DNA of 64,000 nucleotides from assembly GCA_030512335.1 (NCBI GenBank), contig JAULSU010000004.1, positions 6,014,001 through 6,078,000 on the forward strand. The letters run 5' to 3'. This DNA comes from Immersiella caudata (taxonomy: Eukaryota; Ascomycota; Sordariomycetes; Sordariales; Lasiosphaeriaceae). This document shows, in pieces, positions 10,754-20,942 of this stretch (positions within the stretch are counted from its first letter, which is position 1; each line of letters opens with the position of its first letter). Made by a program: the position numbers and the translations under genes. The notes under the pieces were generated by a model, which saw only the letters and a program-made list of their open reading frames with translations, had not been told where the DNA came from and did not search any database.

Positions 10754-12355
10754 CTAGTAGCGACTGCCACTTGGTGCCCTCTGTGGGCCTTTATCTCCAT
10801 GCCTCTTTCTGCCCTTGGTCATCCCAACACCCCTGAACAGAAACTCCCCTCCGGTCCTTTTATGTTCCGTTTTCGCAATAATCCCATCCATCATTCTCAC
10901 AAGATCCTTTGGAGATCCCCTCCCCTCTGACTTGGACCCAACCATCGTCAACATCCACCCCTCCACCAACCCCAATACCTCCCCTAGCGCTGTTCCTTGC
11001 CCTTCAACGTCACGCTTCATATGTCCCAACCAGTCCGTCACAACAGGATGCATCCTCGCCTCTCTCTCCCCCATCACATAGAACGCAGCCCCCACACCTC
11101 CCATCTCCCTCACAAACCTCATCACCTCCCCATCTCCATACATCAACCAAATTGCACACTCCAGCATGACCGCCCCCAGCGACCAAACATCCCCTTCCCG
11201 AATCACACCCCCCGGTGCACCCGCTTCAGGCGGCTCATACCTAACAGTCGAATACTCCACTCTACTCTCCGTCTCCCTCCTCCTCCCACCCGAGCCTGAC
11301 GAATCCGCACGCCGCGTCGCCGCCCCGAAATCAGCAAGTTTCCAAATCCCGGTCTTACTCCTCCCATCCTGAAAGACAAGGATATTCTCCGGCTTAATAT
11401 CCCCATGGCGAAACCCCATCTTGTGGATGTGATGCAATGCATCAAGTATCCCGCGGAATTGACGCAGCGTCTGGGAGATGAGCAGGCGGAGGTCGGACAG
11501 GGGGAGGGAAAGGGGGTCGATTTCAAGTCGGCTTTGGAGGTTGAGTAGGGTTCCGCCTGTGGCCCAGGGGAAGAGAAGGTAATATTTGTCCATTTTGCTG
11601 ATGGCGGCGAGGCAGGGGATGATGTTGGGGTGGTTGAGGGGGCGCAGGGCTAGGAGGGTGGTGGCTTCGGTGGTGAAGTGGGAGTGGAATGGTCCGGGCG
11701 TTTCCTTGACGGCAATATCGGTGGCTGATGAGTGCTGAGTGGTATGTTAGTTTTGCTTGGGGGCGGAAACGGGAGGGGAATGGTGTACAGTTTGGGGTGA
11801 GTTTCCTAGCTTGAGGTGGTCCTTGTGGACTCGAATTTGGTGGACGTAGGAAGAACCGCCGCTGCGGGCGCTTTCCCGGATTTGAAGGAAAGGGAGGGGT
11901 TCCATGTCGAGGGTGAGCATGGACGTCTTTTCGGTGACGACAGGGGCCAGATAGGGCCATTGTCCCTTGCAGAAGTTGTGACGTGATGCTGGTGACCAGG
12001 CTTTTGACCGAAAGGCGGGACTTGCATTGCAAAAGTCCAAGGTCACAGGGAGCATTCCATCGTTGAAGCCAGTCTGCATGAAGTTGACCATGTGCTGGCG
12101 AGTGGTGTTAACATCCCAGCCGAGATCCAGGTGGATCAGGAATGTCTTCACAGCGGGTCCGAGAGAGAAATTCACCAGACGCTCATCTTCACCTTTCGCA
12201 AGGCCCAGCTCTGAGCGGACGGTGTTCTCGTTGATGATGTTGTGGTTGTTGTAAGTGCTGGCGGGGATGAACTGTTGGCTGCCAAAGGCTGGACCGTTTC
12301 GCTCTGACAGCTTCCAGATCCGGTCTGCAAGGTTTTCGACGTGTCGTGATGACAT
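10754..12355 (-). CDS. fungal protein kinase, paralogue of the kinase half of 6234-10654
   Basis: Two exons, 12355-11789 and 11734-10754, give 515 residues. The intron (GTACAC..TCAG, 54 nt, CTAAC branch) lies at about the same place, just before the VAIK lysine, as in the paralogue. The N-terminal module matches block by block: QFIPASTYN versus EFLPAGIYL, the LAKGEDERLVNF block, and SSYVHQIRVHKDHL versus SSIVHQVKVHKDHL. The kinase domain has DIAVKE (lysine), NHPNIIP, LLFPWATGG, FRHGDIKPEN, ADFGAAT, YEPPEAG and GDVWSLGAV. The glycine loop keeps only one glycine (GGSSYVHQ). The gene ends about 100 bp from the end of the kinase-HET gene in convergent orientation and lacks a HET part. Duplication with inversion is the simplest origin. 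Catalytic residues appear complete apart from the loop. Confidence 0.82.
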
Positions 12356-13152
12356 TTTGATGTTTTTGTTGGCGTTGAGTCTATCTGTGCGAGTGGTGGT
12401 ATTGGGCTTTGTGTGCCGACAGAAAAGACGAGTTCACAGAATGACAAGAGGTGCAAGGACTGACAGCTATTGAGATTCCCATCATTGCCGCACCTGCTTC
12501 ATTTATCCAGTTTGACAAGCGCCCATTGGCCCATGTCAGGGGCTGTTTATGCAGTTGCATTTGCCCGCTTAGGTGGCCGGCGTCTATTTCCCGGGGTCTT
12601 GGGGCCGGGCGCTTAGCTGTCCATCAACCTCATCCACAGAATCGAAAGCCTTGGCAAGACGAGATACCCAACAAAGCAAACACACGTTGGGAGAGCTATG
12701 CGCTACTGGGAAAATGGAGACTGGTAGCTAGGACAAACGAAGGAGTGAAGGAACACTGTGCCGTAGGTACTCTTAATATCTAGCTAACACTGACTAACAA
12801 TATCTCGACATCATCGTACTTGCAGTGCGTAGATACATCTCATTGCTCCTCGTCTTCGCAGGTTTAACCTATTTAATGTGTCGGGAATATCTCGACCTCT
12901 TGAGAGTAGTGGCTGCAGTGTATGCGTACAATCGACCCCTGAGTTCCACCCGTCTTCCATCTTGTCTCGATGTTTCCAATCTGTTTGAGCCTCCAGGGCG
13001 ACACAATTTCATTTTTGACTTAGTCCACATTCCGTATTTGCCTGTTTGTAGGCACCTCAGTGGATAAATCACCCATGTCCTGGTGATCCCCTCACCACCA
13101 TTCATTCTTGACGTTTGGTTCCGGCGGAAAACAACATCGCTGTAATAAGCCA

Positions 13153-13189
13153 GGTGGAGTGGCGCAATAGATAGCGCGTCGTCCTCCTG
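13153..13189 (+). tRNA. degenerate tRNA-Arg(CCT) 5' half (tRNA relic)
   Basis: Acceptor-like ggtggag, then T-G, a perfect D-stem gcgc/gcgc around loop aatagata, then a stem strand tcgtc and loop cctcctg with anticodon CCT. The A-box region resembles the common Arg tRNA form with one G-to-A change in the D-loop. No matching 3' anticodon strand, B-box or acceptor 3' strand follows; only a T5 run is present at 13221-13225. It is best read as a truncated or mutated tRNA, possibly the head of a tRNA-derived element. Confidence 0.3.
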
Positions 13190-13247
13190 CCCTCTTTGAG
13201 AGTCCCATCTTCATCATCCATTTTTGCTGTTTTCTTACAAGTTTTCA

Positions 13248-13364
13248 TTGCGATGTTGGGTTATGGTGGAAAACACGGCTGTGACTCGTGTGGCCCCGGA
13301 AGTTAAGCCGGTGCCTTGTGGGGACGGGACCTCACTCTGGCTGCTGAACCGAATGACATCGTAG
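13248..13364 (+). ncRNA. 5S rRNA-like folded segment (divergent or pseudogene)
   Basis: The 117-nt segment is closed by a 9-bp helix pairing 13248-13256 with 13356-13364 (two G-U pairs). Inside are the 5S-like blocks tggaaaac and cggaagttaagcc in the right order; the second begins near position 50, where 5S rRNAs carry the AAGYUAAGC loop. A hairpin ccgg-aagttaag-ccgg, a 5-bp hairpin acacg/cgtgt and a 6-bp hairpin gtgggg/cctcac also form. The 3' third does not match the usual 5S box C well and no T-run terminator follows. It may be a diverged 5S gene, a 5S pseudogene or another pol III RNA. Confidence 0.3.
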
Positions 13365-13866
13365 ACATAAAGCACTAGTAAACATCACGTTCCTTAGAAA
13401 GCTAGTGTTACCTGGGGATGCACAACAGTAGTGGTGTGCATTGGTGTTAGAAGAAATGCGAAAGGCTGTGTGGTGAGCTTGAGCTGGTTGGAAAAGGAGT
13501 CCATGCCAGAGAAGTGGGTCTGTGGCTCAACGCTTCTTACGCATGAAAAGGGATGCAGTGGATGAAGAAGTCCGATTCACCGTGGGTCTTGAGCTTTCCG
13601 GTGACTTGGTGAGAGTGCACAAAGGTGTGTGGGTGCTGTGACTGCTTTCTCCCAGGTGCTACGTCGTTCTGCGCCGAATGAGAAAGCATTGCGTGGGCAG
13701 CTATTGGTCGTAGACAATGGCTTGTCAAAAAGCACAGGGGCTGAGTGAGAAAGAGATCTTTTGTCACTGCAAAATCGATCAACTCCCCAAAAGCGCTGTC
13801 TTCAGTAACAACCCCTTGATGTCGCAGCTGGATAAACAAAGCTTCTTTGTGTGCGGCAGGCCAACT

Positions 13867-13986
13867 GAGGCCATCCCAAAAGTAATTAAAGGGACACCGA
13901 GACACTTTTCAGTAGGTTTCTTGTTCGAGGCCAACCCAGGAGGATATAAAGGAACACTGAGACCCTCTTCAATGGGTTTCTTGTTT
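13867..13986. repeat. two tandem 60-bp direct repeats upstream of the RING-like gene
   Basis: Copies at 13867-13926 and 13927-13986 both start gaggcca and end ggtttcttgtt; they align without gaps at roughly three quarters identity. They lie 100-220 bp upstream of the ATG at 14084 and cover likely core promoter or leader DNA (both contain a taaagg block). Confidence 0.85.
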
Positions 13987-14083
13987 TCCCGACATCGCAT
14001 GTTTTCTGCTGGTCTCAGGCATACAACGACCAACAAACACCGCTCCAGCAGCCTGACTCTTTGGTCATCGTTCAAAATTGAAG

Positions 14084-15314
14084 ATGTCTCACTCGGGATG
14101 GCAAAACGGCGTCGCCACACAAGAGTCCCTGCTCATTTCGAATCAGCCATCGTCAACAAATGCCGCCATCGGTGATGCTCTCCCTGCTGCACCCTCCGAG
14201 ACCTCGTCTAATACCATCGAGGAGACCGTCTGGGCCAACATCGAAACCTACCTCCGCACACGTCGCGGTCCGAGGCCCCTGGTTCTCTGCTGCATCTGCG
14301 AGGAGGAACTCGTCGTTCCTGGTCTCCAGGAGGACAACGGCCAACGTGAGACCATGAAGAAGCTTCCCTGTGGTCATGTTCTCGGAGCGGAGTGCGTGGG
14401 AATATGGATCAACACACGCCTCAACGACAGTACTTCAAGAGACACGATTCCGAAATGTCCCTACTGTCGAGCACCCATCATGACAAACGTTAGCCCCAGC
14501 CAAGTGATGAGGAGCATCCCAGAGGTAGCATCCATAAGCATCCCAGAGATAATGGCCGAGAGGAATAGAGAAGAGGCCAGGGGGGGTGTGAGCACCCTAG
14601 AGACCATAGCCGAGAGGAATAGAGAAAGGGGCAGGGTGGAAAGAGATGTCTACTACAGAGGTCGTCGCAACGCGGTGGCGGATTACGAGCCCAACTCTGG
14701 GCCGCGGAATGGAGGGTCGTCACTGATGGATACCATGCTTACCACTTCTAATAATGCAGCTTCACCATCTTCATCCCGTCGGACTCAAACACGAGGCGGC
14801 ACTCGCATCGTTGAAGCTCGTCACCCTGACTCTGACTCTGACTCTGACTCTGAAGATGATTACTACCCCAACCCAGCCAACTCTTCCACTGTCAGGGTAC
14901 CTCCTCCCAATACCTCGCGCGAGTCTGGTTCCCGTCGCAGTCGCACCTCACATCCCTCAGGGGCGCGCGTCGTCACCGCTCGGCATCCCGACAAGAGCTA
15001 CCCAGATTCCGCCTCCGAGTCCGAATCCCCAGATTGCCCAACATCTCGATGGTCCGGCCCATGGCCACCTGTCGAGCCCACGCCAACTCCGCGGTCTCCC
15101 GGTTCAGGACCCAGGATTTTGGACGCTCGTCACCCTTCTGAACTCAACCCTGATGTAAGTTCAAGCTCCTCCACTAACTTGAACCGTACGCGGTGGTATT
15201 TATGATGGCTAACGCTTGTGTCTACAGTGGCTTCGTGAAGTTGTGATAGCACAACCTGCTCGGTCTCAGCCACGGAGAAAGTCCCGGGGGGTGATTCGCT
15301 TGAACGTTGGATAA
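14084..15314 (+). CDS. RING-finger-like protein with repeated ARHP motifs
   Basis: Two exons, 14084-15154 and 15228-15314, give 385 residues; the intron is GTAAGT..ACAG with a GCTAAC branch. Start is the first ATG (MSHSGWQ). The zinc-binding part is C69-x2-C72, LPCGH (C96, H98), C104 and CPYC (C125, C128), followed by RAPI. A glycine lies where many RINGs have the second His ligand, so it is a variant RING; E3 ubiquitin-ligase activity is a family-level inference. Downstream are two related segments with AERNRE and three ARHP blocks (RIVEARHPD, RVVTARHPD, RILDARHPS) separated by Ser/Asp/Pro-rich spacers, probably disordered. A GACTCT simple repeat (about 14826-14850) codes an SDSDSD run. No membrane segment is seen. 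Confidence 0.75.
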
Positions 15315-15573
15315 TTGCCCATATCCGAGCATGCAACCGAGAAATCAAGTTGACATTGGGGTGTGAGTATGGAGTCTAGCGAAGAAAATTGATACTAAAA
15401 ACATTGATATCATCATCGAAAGTTTCATTGTACAATGTAAATGCTGTGCCGAATCAGGGGAGCAACCTACGATAATGTCGCAGTATGGGCATTCGTCACT
15501 CACGGGGGTCCATTTGTCAGCAACAAAGCGCATGTATTTACTTGCTGCTCTATTTTCCCTTTCCCACTCTGGC

Positions 15574-16381
15574 TCACCAACCCGTACTAGGCGTCAGGAC
15601 CAGCCTGTGTGCCCATTTCTCCCCAGTCCCAGCCCATACCTGCTCGTCCCTTTTCCAGTCCACCTGGGGCCCTCCGATCTTTCCACCTTTTATGGCGCTC
15701 CCGGATTCGGCAAGACAACGCATCCAATCTTGGCCATCTGGCAAACACCCATTGCTCAGCGCAGCGGTGTCATTGGGGAACGTCCACGCCTGCCCGGCGC
15801 AACGCGAGAACCAAGGACGGGCAATGCTCGTCGTAGTGTTATCCCGGTAAGGATTCTCGCAAACGCCGTCGCCCGTGAAGGTGTTCAACGGGCAGGCAGC
15901 ATCCCTCGCCAAAGGTTAACATCGCAGCCGCTGAGCCGGGCACCAATTGCCTCGTAGGAACACACGATGGGGTAAGTGAATCCTGCCACGTAGGACACAT
16001 CGGTTGCGACTAGTGCGAAATCAAGACCGGTGCCGGCTTGGACCTCGAACGAAGACTCGATCAGGCTTTCGACGCCAGTGGTCTTGTTTGCGTGTTTCCA
16101 GACGAAGATGGAAGATTTGTACCCGGTCGGGACGACGATGGAGACAACGGCCTGGTGCGCGACGGGGCCTTCGACAGGCCATCCACCATCAGGGGCCTCA
16201 CCGGCGATCGGGTGGTGTGTGGCGATGGGATCTCACTTACAGCTGCGCGCTTGACGAGGGTGGGCATGAGCTGCGGGAGAGCGGTGATCATCATCTTGTC
16301 GAGGTTTCTGGCGCGGAGAAGGCCAGCGTTGACAACGCTGAGGAAGGCCGCAAGGCTGGCGATGATGCTGCTGAAGTGCAT
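15574..16381 (-). pseudogene. small secreted thaumatin-like protein, copy 1 (frameshifted)
   Basis: Exon 1 is 16381-16241 and starts MHFSSIIASLAAFLSVVNAG, a clear signal peptide. A GTAAGT..CCAG intron (16240-16152) leads in phase to exon 2, which reads AVVSIVVPTGYKSSIFV, SLIESSFEV, DVSYVAGFTYPIVC and SGCDVNLW, the pattern shared with the other three copies. Immediately after CDVNLW the frame shifts by one base near 15912; the other frame continues ARDAACPLNTFTGDGVCENPYRDN, CAGQAWTFPND. Without repair the protein ends seven codons later. One family cysteine after YPIVC is replaced by Tyr. No GT-AG intron resolves the shift, so this is a pseudogene or carries a sequencing indel. The last 40 codons after the conserved part are uncertain. 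Confidence 0.6.
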
Positions 16382-17107
16382 CTTGATGGTTTTGTTGATT
16401 GCAATTTGGTGTAGCGCAAGTGGGTGGTAGATGTGGTAGCAGCAAAGAGGGAGGATGATTGGGGTTGAGAGATGATGTTGGTGGATGAGGAAGTGAGAAG
16501 GCTGAATGCTCTGGCTACTGAGGTGTGGAATGAAGGAAGAAGTGAGAGGTCGGAAGCTGGAGAAGGGCCTGAATATATATTCCTAGACCTCATTCACTTT
16601 GGCATCTCGCCAGAAAGTCTCACTGGTTTCCTTGCGTGAAGCCGGTGAATCTTCCCCTAATTCATCTTCAAGGAGAAGTGAAATGGGGCTCAAGGAGTTG
16701 GGTGAAAGTTGGGGTACGCACTTCAGGGCCACGGATATTGTCAGCAGTGAATTCACTGCAGGCTGTCCGTTTGGATCTGCCCCAAGTCCCTCGACGTCCA
16801 AGTGTAAGGAAGATTTGGAATAGGGTTTCTCAATAGACACCACCGGTCTATCCACTGCGCCGTCTTCACTCATTGAGTACTGGATCAGTGTCTAGCGACC
16901 CGGGGAACTTGCAGACTTTGTTTTCAATCATATTCACTCGGTGTTGCCATGAGAGAGAGGTGCGTCATTCGATATGGAGGGACGACGTTAGATAGCCCAG
17001 GATGAATCAATGAACACCAATGTTCATTCAACTGGACTTCGTCCTGCCCTGATCCTCAATCTCTCGCCCAGCCTTTCAGGAACAGAAAAGAAAACAGGGG
17101 AAAGGAG
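16382..17107. other. intergenic region between thaumatin-like copy 1 and the SDR gene
   Basis: Holds the promoter of the upstream-reading copy 1, with a TATATAT stretch near 16575, and the 3' flank of the SDR gene. No gene seen. Confidence 0.5.
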
Positions 17108-18341
17108 TCACAAGTACTGTTCCACTTGCTCCATGCTCCAAACCCAAAACTTCTCAGCCACCCCTGTGCCGCCCTCTGATTTGGGCTTGCCCGCAATGTC
17201 AACGTCCTTTCGTATGGTGAAGAAGCGGCCCCAAGGACCAACTATTCGTTGTGAATTAGCCACTGAGCAACAGGAGTACCTAGAAAAAAGGATTGGAGAG
17301 AGGCTGGCTTACTCCACGCTCCCGTTTTGTCCGGGGTCACCTCGTCGGACAACCCGGCAAACAGCTCCGTGTAAGCGCCATTGATGACAGGGTGCAGCAT
17401 GAGTTTGGTAAATGCCCGAAGGCCGAGTCTCTGGAAGCCGCTCTGGTCATCGACAGAGCGGTACAGATCCGAGTCGAGATTGCCAGGGTTGATGGCCTAG
17501 CCGTGTCAGTTTTCGCAACGCCTCGCCTCCTCCTCTGGGGGACACTCACAACACTGACGATGCCATCCTTCTTGTGCCGACGCGCGTACTCGACGCTATG
17601 GAAATAATTCCCCGCCTTGCTGATGCCGTACTTCTCCATGGCTCCCGGCTCTCTAATATACCCCTTGGCAGCCAGATTGCTCATGTCTACACCATCCTTA
17701 ACAGAATACAGCTCAGCAGCCATGGATGCGACCCACACGACGCGCACCGTCCCGACGGGCACTTCCTCCGCCGTCCTCGCCAGCGTCGGCGTCAGGAGCT
17801 GCGTGAGCAAAAAGGGGCCAAGACAGTTTGTGCCGAGCTGCAAATCGTACCCCTGGGCCGTCTTCTGGCCGTCGGGCGGGACCATGACACCAGCATTGTT
17901 GAAAAGCACGTGGAGCTTGGTCTGGCTGGCGATAAATTGCTCGGCGGCCGCCTTGACGGTGCGCAGGTCGCTGAGGTCGAGGGGAAGAAACTCGAGACGT
18001 CCCTTGGAGCTGGGGGCTGCAGACCTGATGTCCTGCATAGCATTACGGGCTTTGCTCTCGGTCCGACAGGCCATGTACACAGTTGCGTTGGCCGAATAGA
18101 GGATCTGAGCGAGTTCTTTTCCGATGCCGGTGTTAGATCCCGTTATGAGGTAGACCTTGCCTGATAAGTCAGAGATGTTTTTTTCCGTGAATGTCGGCGC
18201 GGCGCCGGGAAAGTTTTGTCGCAGCATGGATGGTCGGAAGAAGCCCGGGGACGCCATTGTGCTTGAGGTTGGGGGTGTGCAAATGGTTGGGTAGGGAAAG
18301 TTGATAGGTGCTTCGAACTTGGCTTTTGGGGTGGTGGACAT
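17108..18341 (-). CDS. short-chain dehydrogenase/reductase (retinol-dehydrogenase-like)
   Basis: Three exons, 18341-17550, 17496-17313 and 17241-17108, give 369 residues. The introns are GTGAGT..CTAG (53 nt) and GTAAGC..ATAG (71 nt, GCTAAT branch) and restore GIVSV-AINPGNLDSD and TGAW-IGPWGRFF. NAD(P)-dependent oxidoreductase: cofactor motif TGSNTGIG at about 67-74, NNAG in LFNNAGVMV, a Ser in VWVASMAAEL and the YGISKAG catalytic Tyr/Lys. About 55 residues precede the fold; a second in-frame Met (MASPGFF) offers an alternative start. It is transcribed divergently from the Zn2Cys6 regulator at 18824 with 482 bp between start codons, which suggests but does not prove local regulation. Substrate unknown. 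Confidence 0.85.
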
Positions 18342-18823
18342 GAACGAGAGAGAGCTTCCGTTTTATCTCTGCCCGGCCTCGGTATTTTATCTTCAACGAG
18401 GACGTCCATCCTTGCGTGGACCTGCTGTCATTTCATGTTAAAAATGTCTTGTGCCGTCCGGTGCGTTGCGCCCACTTGGCAGCTTCTAAACCATGGTTGG
18501 CCGCCTCGCACTCATCGTGTGCATGCAGCCTCGACGCGGTCTGAGGGATTCCGATCAACAAGGTTCGCCGTTGGGCGCTACCTGCCCAGCTGCAGGTTCG
18601 GCACGAAGCCCCCCACTTTCCCCGATTGACGCTGGTAGGGCTGACCCCACACCTACCTCGATATTGATTGGCTTGTTCGTAAAATTCCCACAATTTTACT
18701 GCATATTGGTTGGTTCTGGACAGTGATTCGTGCCCGTCGGGACCTTAAACAGCCCGATTCCTCCCTCTCACTTCGAACTCCATCACAACCAGCATCCCGC
18801 GCCTTGAACCTGAACTCACCGCC
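18342..18823. promoter_or_regulatory. shared divergent promoter of SDR and Zn2Cys6 regulator
   Basis: 482 bp separate the two start codons and no other gene lies between them. No specific operator could be assigned with confidence. Confidence 0.5.
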
Positions 18824-20477
18824 ATGCCCCGTAGAAGCTCGCCCAAGGTGAGAACAGGGTGCATCACATGCAAGTACGCCCGCGCACAATGGCCACCCAT
18901 CTCTGCCGTCTGTCCAAGTCTGCTTCAATGTTGCTGACGTGTTTGTACGGGGGACGCCAGGATCCGGAGGGTCAAATGCGATGAAGCCAAACCCTCCTGC
19001 AACAAATGCACCACCACGGGTCGGACGTGCGACGGCTATGCCACCCAGCCCTACGCGACCCCCTTGAGCTCAGGTCTCAGGCTGCACGTGAGCGAAGCCG
19101 AGTTCCGGGCGCTCGACTTCTTCCACCGCAATGTCGCCTCGGCCATTGCAGGCAGCCTTAACGCTGACTTGTTCTGGACGCACACGGTCCAGCAGGCAAG
19201 CCAACGCGAACCGGCCGTGCGGCATGCCGTCGCAGCCAGTATTTTTTTTTTTTTCCACCCCGTCCTATAATTAACCTCATCTAACCCGCTATGACTGCCC
19301 AGTCAGTTCGCTGTACGAGTGCCTCGGAACGGCCCGCTCGCCACACAGAAACACGTTCGCCTTGCAGCAGTACAATCGCGCCATTGCCGAACTCGTCACA
19401 GCCACTCCAGATGAGGCAGTCATACTGTTTGTGTGCATCCTGATGATCTGCGTCGAGCTCCTCCAGGGCGACATCAAAGCCGCCATCAACCACTGCCGCC
19501 ACGGCGTGACCATTCTGAACAAGTCTTCGGTGCTGCCGACAACACGAGATCTGCTGCTGCCCATATTCTGCCGCCTCAGCATATCTCCCTACTTCTTCGC
19601 CTCTTCTTCACCACCCATGTTCTCCCTCTTGGCAGGCCTAAAACTGCCAGATGACGACTTTGCAAGGCATTCAAATCTAAATACGTCCCAGCTACGCTCC
19701 GCCCTCGAGGTCCTGACCTATCGAGGAGCACGCCTCATGCGCATAGGGATTGAATCCCGACGATCCGACTCTCCGATCCTACCAGACAACCTGAGCGAGC
19801 AACGCCAACTTAGAATCTCGTTTCAGCACTGGTCAGCTGCCTTCCAACGCTTCCAAGACAGTCCCGCCGCCGCGACCATGACCCAAACTTGTACCCTGCT
19901 AGAAGTAAAACGCCTCATCGTCGGCATCTGGATCGACTGCGCCCTCGACCCCAACGAGTCCAGCTACGATCGCCACATCGACACTTTTCGGAGCATGGTA
20001 AATCTCTCGGCCACGGTTCTGGAATCGGCATCGCCACCGCCTGCACAGCCACGCCGGTCCAAGTTTACCTTTGAGATGGGATTCCTTCCGCTTCTTTATT
20101 TTGTCTCCGTCAAGTGTCGCTGTCTGTACACACGGGTGGCGGCACTGCGAATTATCCGGTCCCTCTCGGCGTCCCGCGAGAACCTCTGGGATGCGGATAG
20201 CTCGTTCCGCATCGGGAAGCGCATCGTCCTTTTGGAGAATGGCGTCGACGTTGATGGGCTTGATCTGGGCGTTTCGTGGGAAGAGGGCACGCTTTGGCAG
20301 CCTCCGGAGGAAAGAAGGTTGTTGGATCTGGTCATGGAACCGGGAGTGGAGGTAGATGCGGACGGGGTAGGGTGGAGAGTTGCGTCGGGCTTGGCCCGAG
20401 GGAATGGGGGCAAGTTGATGCTGTTGCGAGAGAGGGTTGAGTGGGAGGGCTCCGGTGTTGGTTCTAGTGACCGTTGA
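18824..20477 (+). CDS. Zn(II)2Cys6 transcription factor
   Basis: Three exons, 18824-18873, 18961-19238 and 19303-20477, give 500 residues. The first intron splits the zinc cluster (GCITC-K-IRRVKCDEAKPSCNKC), the second contains a T13-like run and a CTAAC branch. The cysteines C13, C16, C23, C30, C33 and C40 form the classic C-x2-C-x6-C-x6-C-x2-C-x6-C binuclear cluster at the N terminus, expected to bind DNA in the nucleus. The rest shows a helix-rich middle region (LQQYNRAIAEL, AVILFVCILMICVELLQGD, AINHCRHGVTIL) typical of fungal-specific regulators of the 'C6 finger, DUF3468-like' kind. It faces the SDR gene head to head. Target genes unknown. Confidence 0.88.
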
Positions 20478-20942
20478 GGTGACGGAGATGGGAATTATAT
20501 CGAAATACTGTAGTCTTCTTCTGCCACACCTTCAGCCCTTGTAATTTTGCCGATTGCCATGGGGTTGATGATACCGTAGGACAACTAGAATCCAGTAACC
20601 TTGATGAGGTGGGCGGGCTGCTCTGTAGGTCCTCACCTCTCTCATTGGCCGATCTTCATCTCGCCCAACCAACCACCCGCAAAAGACAACATGGAAACAA
20701 AAGGATCGCTACCGTTGCAAAAATAAATTATGCGGAACGGAATACTCGAGATATTTGAAGTGGCCGCTTCCAGGAAGAAACCCCCGATCACTTTTACCTA
20801 CTTCAAAGCAAGCAAACAGCCATATGCCATCTCAGCGCGGCTGATCCTCTTCAAAGTCTAACATTTCAAATGGTCTCCACGAAATGAAAAACCCCCCGCG
20901 TCGACCGCCCCCAGCAGTACCCTCCTCATCTCCTTGACTCCC
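20478..20942. other. intergenic, 3' flanks of two convergent genes
   Basis: No coding signal or repeat was found. Confidence 0.5.

Larger units (their letters stand above)
12356..14083. other. 1.7-kb intergenic region with RNA-like elements and a tandem duplication
   Basis: No protein gene is supportable. It contains a tRNA-Arg 5'-half-like sequence at 13153-13189, a 5S-like folded segment at 13248-13364, and a two-copy 60-bp tandem repeat at 13867-13986 in the promoter of the RING-like gene. Confidence 0.5.

Noticed and set aside
17574..18164. Plus-strand open frames across the SDR gene
   Set aside because: Antisense to a convincing spliced SDR gene; no independent support.
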